Part shown: piece after piece, positions 1-9,900 of the stretch
Position numbering within the stretch: position 1 is the stretch's first letter
Layout of the letters: every line of letters begins with the position of its first letter
Origin: Podocnemis expansa
Taxonomy: Eukaryota; Chordata; Testudines; Podocnemididae
Assembly (NCBI GenBank): GCA_007922195.1
Contig: ML682005.1
Coordinates: 42,193,177-42,257,176, forward strand
Direction of reading: 5' to 3'
DNA: 64,000 nt
Notes under the pieces: model-generated
What the model saw: the letters and a program-made list of their open reading frames with translations, nothing else
Databases searched by the model: none
What the model was told of the DNA's origin: nothing
Position numbers and translations under genes: made by a program

Positions 1-252
1 CTCGTGGAGGCGGTGTTAAACCTACTGTCAGAGGTGGCCGGGACTTCTTTGGCTCTGAGTTTGAGGTCTGCTCTTAGTACACAATTGGCCTGGCACCGAC
101 CGCATTGGCTGGAGTGGGAGTGACCCAGGCTGTAGGAGACCCTCAGCACTCGAGTGTGTTGCTGAAGCAAAAGGTGAAAAAGTGCTGTGTAGAGCAACCA
201 TTAAAAAGGCACAGCAACATGAGAGCGACTCCGTTACTGATTTCAGAGGAGA

Positions 253-1884
253 GTGAGACCACGGTACTGGTTCACATTTCCCCATGCAGAGCTCCATCCC
301 GACTCTCGGGAGCATGAGGGTGCCTCTGCTATGCCCAACCCCTTCGACCTCGGAAGCCCTACAAGCAGTGAGGGACCTGTGGCCCTCCCCAGCCCACACA
401 ATTGGCCCCTGGAGGAAGTCCAGCCTCTTGAAGGCGTGTCTCAGGAGGAGGCTCCAAGATGGACTTCTCGGTCTCCATCTGGGCATGGGGCAACAACAGC
501 ATCCCCCCTCTGCTCGTGGTCGGTGAGGTGGCGTGGCCACGCAGAACAGGACGAAATCCCTGATCGTAGTCGGGCATGCACCACCGGCACTCAGCATGCA
601 CCACCCCTTCATCAGCACTGTCAAGTTTGCATCCCCCATCAGGGTTGCAGAATCCACTGCCACAGGACCTTCATCACCAGGGGAAGAGGTGCTGTGCTTC
701 TAGTTGCGAGTCCTCAGAGAGGCCCCCTCATAGGAAGTGCTGCAACAGATGAGGAGTTCTTCACCCTGCAGCTCAAGATCACACTGGGGTTCTGGGATGG
801 CATCAAGATGCTGGCACTGCGTTTATAGGTCCTGGGCGTCCTGCTCAGCATACCACTCATCCCCAGCACTGATGCACCGCTGGGATAAGGTGTTGGAATT
901 CTCAGCCACATCCTTGGGAATGCTATGGCAACAAGTCACTGGCCACCCTAATGGTTGGGATGGGGGCCATGGCCCTTCCAGATGTGTATGGGAATGCAGC
1001 AACCCTGCCCGAGAGAGGTCTGCAGCGACCCCTCACAGGTCCATGTCAGACCATGGGGATTCAGATAGGCAAGGGGACAGGAATACATTGCATATAGATG
1101 AGTCCCAGGTACCACCTCGGTCAGTGGCCTCTTCCCCAGAAAAGGCAAAGAAGCAGTCTTTATCACTACTCCTGGATGACTAGAGCTTATCAAGAGTTAC
1201 TCAAAAAGGTAGCATCTTACTTAAACCCCAAAGCTGAAGAACTAGAGGAATCCACGGATGGATTTTTTAACGTATTAATACCTGGGATGCCTTCACAGGT
1301 TGCACTGCTAGTACACGATGGAATAATGAAAATTGTCAGGTCTTTGTGGCAGAGCCCCTCGTCAGTTCTACTAACATCGAAGGCAGCAGAGAAGAGAGAT
1401 TTTGTACCAACCAAGGATTTGGAATTCCTGTTCACACACCTGTTGCCAGCCTCATTAGTAGTTGATGCAGCCAAGCAAAAGGATAGACAAGGCCAGCCCT
1501 CTTTAACACCAAAAAAATAAAGAACTCAAGAAAATGGACTTGTTGGGGAAGAAAGTTTATTCATCAGCAAGCCTACACGTTAGGCTGACAAATCATCAAG
1601 CCCTATTCTCGAGATACGGTTACAATCTTTGGAGCGCCCTCCATCGTTTCAAGGATTCCCTTCCCCAAGAGCACAGCGCAGATTTCCTAACCCTCCTGGA
1701 GGAGGGTGTGGCAGTGGCCAAGGCTATTCTCCAAATAGCATACAACTTGGCGGAGCTAGCTGGCCACTCCATGGCCTGTGCGGTCTCTATCCGTCAGTCG
1801 TCTTGGCTGCAAGCATCAGGCCTTTTTCAAGAAGTCCAACAGGCTATCCAGGACTTACCTTTTGAAGGGCCGAATCTATTTTGA
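253..1884 (+). pseudogene. gag-like region of the DIRS element, broken
   Basis: Three plus-strand open stretches (253-828, 1098-1520, 1534-1884) succeed each other. The last two carry helical, Leu/Ala-rich sequence (for example SWMTRAYQELLKKVAS and AKAILQIAYNLAELAG) of the kind seen in DIRS capsid-like proteins, and they end just before the RT region. Assignment rests mainly on position upstream of a clear RT; no zinc knuckle was seen. Frame changes and stops make this a fossil. Confidence 0.45.
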
Positions 1885-2239
1885 CAAAAGACAGATGGAA
1901 AACTCCATGTTTTTAAAGACTCCAGAGCCACTTGGAAATCTCTGAGCCTCCATGCCCCTGAGACTCCTATGCACATGTTTAGGCCTCTGCCTCAATCACA
2001 ATTTAGACCACAGACCCAGAGGTTCCCAGCCCAGAGACAAAAAGATAGATTTAAGACCCAAGGAAGGTGTCACCCCTATACTGCCTCAGTGTCAGGGACA
2101 TCATACCAGACCCGCTTGAGATGTCCTAGTAGCAACAAGTGCCACTTTTGAGGATGCACTGGGAGGGTGACGATACATTCTCCTTCAGGAATCTATCCCC
2201 ATCTTTCCTAAACTTCATTTCTTATTTTTTCTTCCAGTG

Positions 2240-4018
2240 GTCCCACATTACTACAGACTGTTGGGTACTGAATACAATCTCAAGAGGTTACTCGATACAA
2301 TTCTGTTCAAGACCACTACCCTCTCCACCTTCCCTGTTCCTTTTCAGGGACCTCTCTCACGAATGAATTTTAGTGAAGGTGGTGGATTTGCTCCTGTCTT
2401 TGAGTGGTAGTACTTATTTCCCAGCGACAAGAAGGGAAGGGCTTCTATTAATGTTATTTTCTGATTCCCAAGCCCAACAGGTACCTCAGGCCCATCCTAG
2501 GCCTGCGGTGCTGCAACAGACATATAATGAAACAGAAATTCTGTATGGTTTCCTTGTCTTCTATTATCCTTTCCCTGGACCCTGGAGACTGCTTCACCAC
2601 CCTCAGTTTGAAGGACGCTTATTTTCATATTTCTATCCAATGCCACCACAGCAACTCCCTTGGTTTTCTAGTATCAGATTGTCACTTCCAGTTCACGGCT
2701 CTCCCTTTTGGCCTGTCTACAGCTCCCAGGGTCTTCACGAAGTGCATGGCGGTCATGGTGGCCTTCCTCTGCAGGGGGGGAGTCCACGTCTTCCCCTACC
2801 TCAATGACTGGCTGCTGAAAAGCAGGTCCCTGGACTAGGTCAGATGCAGTGTGGCACTAATTATAGGAGCCTGAAATGCTCTGGGCCTGAAAATAAACAA
2901 AAGTCTACTTTGGCCCCAGTGCAAAGAATAGAGTTTATAGGAGCAACGCTGGACTCCCATCATGTAAAGGAGTTTCTTCCCAAATCCAGGTTCAAAATGA
3001 TGGCAAGGGTAATAATGCGGCTCCAGAGCTTCCCGACAACAATGGTCAGGCATTGCCTATGACTGTTGGGGCACACGGCATCATGTATGCATGTTGTGCA
3101 TTTAGCTCAGCTCAAGTTGTGCCTGCTTCAGTCATTGCTATCCAAGGTCTATTTGCCAATGATCCAACCCCTAGACAGTGTGGTGACAATTTATCTAGGG
3201 ACACTAGCAGCTTTAAATTGGTGGAAGAATCCACGGGCCATCCTAGAGGGAGTGCCATTCGTGGAAGAGAGCCCCTCCCTGATACTAATTTCGGATGCTT
3301 CGGACAAGGGGTGGGGAGCACACCTCAGTACAGGGGACCAAACTGAGGGGCGATGGTCACAAAAGGAGATGCACCTTCATACCAATGTGAAGGAATTACA
3401 GACAATTCGCTTAGCATGCGGGGTTTTTCTTCATCACCTGAAGGGCAGAGTGGTGCAATTCTTAACAGACAATACAGTGGTGTTGTATTATGTAAACAGG
3501 TGGGGGGGCACAACTTTCATCTTTTGTCCTCTCACCTCCCTGGGACTCGAAACATGGAAGCAGATTACCTGAGCAGACGTTTCCTACCTCTCCACAACTG
3601 GTTACTCCACCCCGAGGTAGCACACACGATTTTCCGGAAATGGGGTTATCCCCAAGTAGACCTGTTCACCAGCCGATGGAATAGGAAGTTCCCCCAGTTC
3701 TGTTCCCTGAGGGGCATGGAATGGGGCTCTATCTCAGACACTTTCCTAATGCCCTGGATGAGGGGTCTATTTTACACTTTACCCCCATTTTCCCTACTCC
3801 TCAGGCTCACACTAAAAATAAAAAGGGAAAGAGCAGACATCATTCTGATCACCCCAGCCTGGCCACATCAGCCATGGTTCTTGATGCTAATGGACATGTC
3901 CATAGCCCCTCCCTGGGAACTTCCAGCATGCCCAGACCTTCTGTCACAGGACTCTGGAAGGCTGTTGCATCCCAGCTTGAAGTCACTGCATCTCACAGCC
4001 TGGAGACTCCTTAGCTGA
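2240..4018 (+). pseudogene. Reverse transcriptase / RNase H region of the DIRS element, broken
   Basis: RT motifs are readable: LKDAYFHI near 2611, ALPFGLSTAPRVFTK near 2698-2745, and FPYLNDWLL near 2791-2817. The last corresponds to the YLDDWLL catalytic box of DIRS RTs with the first Asp replaced by Asn. RNase H follows near 3280-3500 (ISDASDKGWGAHL, then FLTDNTVVLYYVN), and then a stretch with NMEADYLSR near 3550-3585, typical of the region after RNase H in DIRS polyproteins. The three parts are in different frames and several stops interrupt them, so no functional enzyme is encoded. Confidence 0.8.
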
Positions 4019-4388
4019 ACACAGAAGAAAGAGCATGCTATCAGTGCAGAAGGTCCTGCTGGGAAGCAGGAAGCCCTCCACTCAATGCTCCTATGCTGCC
4101 AAATGGAAGTGATTTTACTTTTTGGGTGGACTCGCTTGGCCTTTCAGTGGCTACTGCCCTATGCAGTCCATTTTGGACTATTTGGTCCATCTAAAGCATC
4201 AGGGCCTTTCTATAGATTCCCTTCATGTGCACTTGGCTGCTGTCCCGGCCTTTCGACAGCCCATCCAGGGCAAGCCTATATTCTCTCACCCCTTGTCGGT
4301 ATGCTTCCTGAAGGGAATTGAGTGCTTGTTTCCCCAAGTTAAGAACCCATCCCCAGCCTGAGACCTGAATCTGGTCCTCCATAGACTT

Positions 4389-5244
4389 ATGGGTCCACCT
4401 TTTGAACCCACGGCCTCTTGCTTGCTTCTCATACTCTCATGGAAGGTGGCATTCTTAGTGGCCATAACTTCAGCTAGGAGGGTTTCACACCTCCAGGCAC
4501 TGGCATCTGACCCCCATGTATACCATATTCTTCAAAGACAAGGTGCAATTGTGGCTGCACCCAGCTATCCTCCCGAATGTCGTAACGCCTTTCCATTACA
4601 ATCAGGACATCTTCCTCCCGACCTTCTTCCCCAAACCTCATAAGTCCAGCAAGGAATGGAAATGGCACATTCTAGACCACTGGTCTTCAAACTTTTTTTC
4701 ATGGGACCCAGATGAAAAAAATTATTAAGGTCTGTGACCCAACAATTTCATCTTTGAGCAATGCATTCCAGTCTTTTGGCAGTGGCAGCAGAGGGTGCTG
4801 CGACCCTGTGCCTGAGAGTCTGTGACCTAGTACTGGGTCCTGACCCTCAGTTTGAGAACCACTACTCTAGGTGTGCGTAGGGGCCTGGCATTCTACTTAG
4901 AGTGCACAAAACCCTTCCGTAAATCCACCCAACTTTTTGTTGCCATTGCGAACAGGATGAAAGGTCAGCCGCTAACTTCACAGTGGATTTCATCCTGGAT
5001 CATGGACTGCATCCACTTCTGCTACAACCTGGTGAAGGTGCCCCTCTTGGGACAGGTGATGGCTCACTCCACCCGCACACAAGCCTCTTCTACAGCTTTT
5101 CTTACTAATGTTCCAGTAGTGGACATCTCTAAAGCCATGACCTGGTCCTTGATACACACTTTCGCTGAGCATTATGCTATTATTCAGCAAGCCAGGGATG
5201 ATGTGGCATTCGGTAGAGCAGTGTTCCAGGCCTCTCAACAATAA
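4389..5244 (+). pseudogene. Tyrosine recombinase (YR) region of the DIRS element, interrupted
   Basis: The segment KVAFLVAITSARRVSHLQAL (4443-4502) matches the N-terminal part of a YR catalytic domain with its first conserved Arg. After an inserted miniature element at 4678-4864 the frame resumes. HSTRTQASS (about 5068) gives the His-x-x-Arg box, and the HTFAEHY stretch near 5158-5175 is where the nucleophilic Tyr is expected. The insertion and frame changes inactivate it. The alternative, a host recombinase-like gene, is unlikely given the RT directly upstream. Confidence 0.75.
4678..4864. mobile_element. hAT-like miniature element nested in the DIRS recombinase
   Basis: Ends are inverted repeats: CACTGGTCTTCAAACT at the left and AGTTTGAGAACCACTA at the right, close to the common hAT terminus CAGTGGTTCTCAAACT. 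Degenerate 8-bp flanks TTCTAGAC and CTCTAGGT agree at 5 of 8 positions. Recombinase coding similarity continues across the insertion, so it arrived after the DIRS element. Confidence 0.7.
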
Positions 5245-5269
5245 CTCTGCCCACCATCCTAGGTAAGGG

Positions 5270-5622
5270 TAGTGATTCACCTAAATTATGAATGGAAATG
5301 AGGAAGCATGCGAAGGAGAAAGTTGGTTGCTTACCTGAAAGTGTTCTCCGAGATGTGTTGCTCATGTCCATTATATACTCATGTGCCGTCCTTGCTTTTG
5401 GAGTTAGCGGAGAGAATGGACTGAGTGGGAGTAGACCAGGGGGCACCTAAAATACCACATCCTAAGCGCGGGATGCCAGAGGGTGCCTGAGCTGGGTCTA
5501 TGGCTACTGCTATGAGGGAAGTTTCCGGTGACTGTGCTTGCAGGCATGCAGACACCTAAATTGTGAATGGACACAAGCAAGACATCTCAGAGAATGACAG
5601 TTACAGGTAAGCAACTGTCTTT
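5270..5622 (+). repeat. 3' inverted-repeat tail of the DIRS element
   Basis: Segment 5323-5385 (with GTTGCTTACCTG and GAGATGTGTTGCTC) is the imperfect reverse complement of 5553-5622, which contains GAGAATGACAGTTACAGG and GTAAGCAAC. A third, direct copy of the CACCTAAATTRTGAATGG part lies at 5278-5296. Inverted and complementary terminal pieces of this kind are used by DIRS elements to make a circular DNA intermediate. This marks the 3' boundary of the element. Confidence 0.7.
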
Positions 5623-5839
5623 AGAAACTGACAGTTTCTGATATTTACATCTGAAATTTCACTATTTTGTAACCATGGGGGTTCTGACTCAAAAGAGGGT
5701 TGAAGGGGAGTTGCAAGGCTGTGGGGGGCATCGTATTACCACCTTTATTTCTGTGCTGCTGGTAATCGTGGCACTGCCTTTTGAGCTGGGCAGCTGCAGA
5801 GCAGAAGGCAGTGCAGACCTGCGAGTTGCATGGTACGGG

Positions 5840-6000
5840 GGCCTTTTTTTTTTTTTTAATGGTGGCAGGGCCTGATTTACAGGTGAGCAACTGCCCAGGG
5901 CCTCGGGAGAGAGAGAGAGAGTCTCGCGTGTGTGCGTGCATGCGTGTGTGTGTGTACACATGCACCTGTTTGCTGTGTATACTCTCCCAGCCAGCTCAAG
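5840..6000. repeat. Low-complexity tract: poly-T, (GA)n and (GT)n
   Basis: A T-run near 5844-5858 is followed by a short (GA)n at about 5908-5922 and alternating purine-pyrimidine GT/GC sequence to about 5960. Nothing else recognisable is present between the DIRS tail and the first GPLD1 exon at 6876. Confidence 0.8.
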
Positions 6001-6875
6001 GCTCTTTTAACCCCTGAGTGCTGGTTCTAGAGCTTGGAGGGGTAGGGTTGGGGAGAAGGGTACCAGAGACCCTTTATAGAAATGGGGTGTCACAGGTGCC
6101 GTGGGCTAGGGTGCCCCAGCTGGGGGTTCTTCCTGTGTGCTGGGTTCTAGCTACTAGTTCCAGCTGACTGAGGAGGCATCCCTTTTTCTGCCAGCATACC
6201 TCTGGGAACCACCCTGGTTTTAAGAATCTCGATGGCTGTTCCCTGTACGGTGACTCCTCCTCCTGTGGCTGGGGAGTGATGGGGGCAGGAAGCGTGGGGG
6301 GGTGGAGCTTCCTCCAGCCAGGGAAGGTTCCCAGAAATGGGTCTGACTCCCACCCAGCCCAAGGAGCAGCCCCTCCAAGAGGAAAGGAAGTCTTATCACT
6401 CCCCAGCTCCACCAGGATTGGCAGCTGAAGCCTGGTAGAAGCCTGGGCTGGGGCGCCCCCAGTCCTGTTCCTCGCTGTCAGATGTCAGTAAGGAGACCAG
6501 ATTTCACAAACTGTGATGTGTTTTTCATGGCTATAAACTTGATAGGGCCCTAAGCATATTATATAATCCATTGTGTTGCACAATCCAAAATGTCACTTCA
6601 GTGTTATTAGGATTAGCAAGTGATTAGCACCAAAGCAAGTTGCTACATAATCACACATGATGTTATTGTGGATTCTAAATAGTCAACAATTTTTAAAAAA
6701 TCAAAGGAATTTCTAAGAGTTCTAACGATGCCCTAATTGTGAATAAACAGGGACTATTGAGGGAGATGATCTCACCTCCCAGAGGAGAAGTTTATATGGA
6801 TGAAAGTTCTATTTAGTTAAACTCCCTTTAGTTTTTATTTTGACTATTTGTTCTATGTTTTGAATGTTTCTTCAG

Positions 6876-6941
6876 TGGCTGCTTCATACCTGAGAATCCT
6901 CTGTTTATAGAGTGCAGTGGGAAGCACAAGAACAGCAACAT
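6876..6941 (+). CDS. GPLD1: GPLD1 exon (GCFIPENPLFIEC)
   Basis: Acceptor TTCTTCAG and donor AT/GTAAGT. It starts with one base completing a codon and ends with two, and encodes GCFIPENPLFIECSGKHKN, which matches the linker between catalytic domain and propeller (PENPLFI is diagnostic). It is the first GPLD1 exon visible; the preceding exon was not found in 1-6875. Confidence 0.9.
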
Positions 6942-9900
6942 GTAAGTATAATACTAAAAGCTATAATGATTTACCAGTGAAACAAGAATTGTCCATTAGT
7001 GTGGAAATCCAGTTTCATAGGTAATCTGTCAAGGTCCCTCACTTCTCCTTTCTGAAAACCACTCTGAGGGAGAAATTTCTTCATATATGTAGAGAGATAC
7101 TACTTTGAACTTTTTGGGCGAAACTTAGTAGCCCTCCTCAGGCCAAATATATCTGCTTTGTACAGGGCAACTTTGCAAGAATTGAGAAGGACTATATCTT
7201 TTAGCCAATGGATAGGGTATGGAACGCTTTTCCCCTCAGGTTCCAAAGAGGCCACCATGTTTGTCTAGTTCAGCAAAACAAGCAGGGAGTCCTGTGGCAC
7301 TTAAAGACTAACAAATTTATTTATTGCATGAGCTTTCGTGGGAGAAAATCCCACTTCGTCAGATGCTTTGGAGATGGGGGAATTCACAGAATGAGAGGAA
7401 AATAAATGCAGTGAAGCCTGACTTACACTTCGCTGCATTTATTTTCCTCCCATTCTATAAGTTCCCCACTCTCCAAAGCTTCCGATGAAGTGGGAATTTT
7501 CTCCCACGAAAGCTAATGCAGTAAATAAATTTGTTAGTCCTTAAGTGCCACAGGACTCATTGCTTGTTTTCCCCTCAGGGTTGCTGTTTCCGGTCCTGAA
7601 TTGAAATTGGAATGAGGTCTTAGTGACTCCCTGGCCACACACGCACACCTGCCTCTCACACAGCTAGTCTAAAAAAGCCCTTCTGTGCTGGCCTAGGTTC
7701 ATTTCAATTCTATCTTTATAGGACACAGGGTATGTAGTCTGCTACACAGCCTTCCACAGCTACCTGCTTGCTTGCTTGCTTGCTTTGGAGCTCTCTTTGA
7801 CTTTTAGATTACTGGTGAATTTGCACTGAACTAAAACTGCAGCAAGTCAGACATAAGTACATTAGAGCCACAGGAGTCAGTCAGGCTTTGGTAATAAGAA
7901 TTCAGATCATTCCAATAAAATCTACTCCAGTACAAAGAGTATATTTTCATCCCAAGCATTCATAATTTAGCCTTTGTGTAATTCCCAGGACTAATCTAAA
8001 ATCCATGATCACACATTCAGGTTTAGCTAACAGAGATTCAGTGGTGGTCTACACTAGAGTTTTGTTACTGGATGTCAGCTTTCATTGACTAACAGTGGAG
8101 GTGAATAGACCAAAATGATCTTCCCACTGACGTAACTCCTCTTGTTATGCTAACATTAAGAAAACCACCTCACTGAGAGGTGTAGGGTTTATGTTGACTT
8201 AATGTGCCAGTAAAAATAATACTAGTGCTGAGGGGAAAATGCCTAATGACACTGATATAATAGGTAAAATCTATGGACTATATTCTCAGTTGATGTTAAC
8301 TGGCATAGTTTCACCAGTGGTGGATCAGGTGCTGCAGGGCCCCTGGGCCTCTGCCACCAGTGCTCTCTCTGCCAACCTAGGGCCTGGCACAGGCGGGCCA
8401 GCACTGGGGGGTGGTGACAGGCGGGCCAGCACTGGGGGCAGTCCTGCATGCAGCACAGTTGGCCCCACCACCCCTCGAGAGCCAACTGGCCAGGCTGCAG
8501 CCAGCCTGCCCTGCCCTTGGGGGTGGACCAGCCAGCCCAGGGGAGGGTGGGAGCATAGACCCTGGCCTCTGGGCTGGCCCTCCCCACTCCCCTTCAGTGT
8601 CAGCAGCGTGGAGGGACCTCCGCATCATGGTGGGCCCCTTGGCATGGGCCCAGTTGGCCCATGCATTAATCTGCCCCTGCATTTCACTGACTTCAGTGGA
8701 AATAAGCTGATGCAATTTGCTTGTGAACTATGTTCTAAGATCTTATTATAAACGTTGGGGAAATGGCCATCTGAATGGCATATAGCATGATCTTCGGCTT
8801 TTCTCATTATATAATGGTGACATAAAATCTTCTGTCCAGTCATTAAATTGAATTTAATGGGTTTGATCTTGTTAATGGTCACCTGAGCAACATGTCTAAT
8901 TATTATTGCCTCTTTATCTCAACAGAATCGAACCATTTAAAAAGGAACAGCACAAGAACATCACTTCTTCACTCACAGAAACAAATGAGAAGAATATAAA
9001 CTATACTGAAAAAGGAGTTTACTTCAATATGCAATCCTGGGCAACAGTAAGCCTTTTTAGAGCAATAATGCAAATGGAGGGATAAATGGACCATGAAAAA
9101 TTGGGATCTGCTATGAATTGTTTTAGTTCCTCAATCTGGTATACTACAGTTTGAAACAGTCTCTCCAGATTGGGATGGTAGCCTTTTACAGAAACGTGAA
9201 GAGTACTTATATATAATGATATTACTTCCTCTTGGAATATGTTTTATATGAAAATATATTTGTTAATTATAGTGTGGTTACAATGTATTTTGCACCGTGG
9301 AACCATGATTCAGTATGTCTTTAATATTCATGCTTCATAGCAGCAACTGTTCACCATCATGGGTCAAGAAGGAATCTTATTCATAGTGTGATAGCGTTTC
9401 TTGGCCAGTTGTGCTTTGGATTGTTAGGGTTCCATCTCTTTTTGATGCAGAAGTCAGGGCCTGATCCAAAGTCCTTTGAGATCAATATATAACTCCCACT
9501 GACCTATGTGGGCTTTGGATCAGGTCTTTATTTGTTCAGAGCTCCTCATGGTAAGAAAAATACACTGTGGGTGTTTGTGTATGTTGTATTATTTCCACAT
9601 TCCTTGAATTATTACTTTCTTTCAGAAGCCCTTCCACTTTATAAGCAGTGCTTTTGCGAAGAATGTCCAGAGAGCGTTAACACATCGGCAGTCCTCTAAC
9701 CATATCTCCAAACCAACAGCCTCATACTTTGTGAAATCACCCTATGCCAGGCTTGGCTGGTTGGTGCAGTTTTCTCTCTCATTTCCCTCTCTTTTATTTG
9801 TACATATTTCAGCAGCAGCTAAAGGTGTTATATTAATCATATTAACCATGATGCAAATACTGGCAGCTCCAAAACAACTTACTTTGGCTTAGCATTGGTA

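Larger units (their letters stand above)
1..5622 (+). mobile_element. Decayed DIRS-type (tyrosine recombinase) retrotransposon
   Basis: In order on the plus strand there is a gag-like region, a reverse transcriptase and RNase H block, a tyrosine-recombinase-like block, and a 3' tail with inverted repeats. That order, and a recombinase in place of a DDE integrase, is the hallmark of DIRS elements. Reading frames are broken by stops and frameshifts: pieces of RT, RNase H and the following domain lie in three different frames. A hAT-like miniature element is inserted in the recombinase part. The left end may lie outside the window. No GPLD1 exon is seen here, so the element probably sits in a GPLD1 intron. 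It is not expected to be active. Confidence 0.85.

Noticed and set aside
5195..5225. DDVAFG peptide resembling the GPLD1 stretch before PENPLF
   Set aside because: It is in frame with the DIRS recombinase fragment and has no splice sites around it.
8239..8751. 170-codon plus-strand frame
   Set aside because: Lies in a GC-rich repeat segment, is Gly/Pro/Ala biased, has long frames on both strands and no homology.
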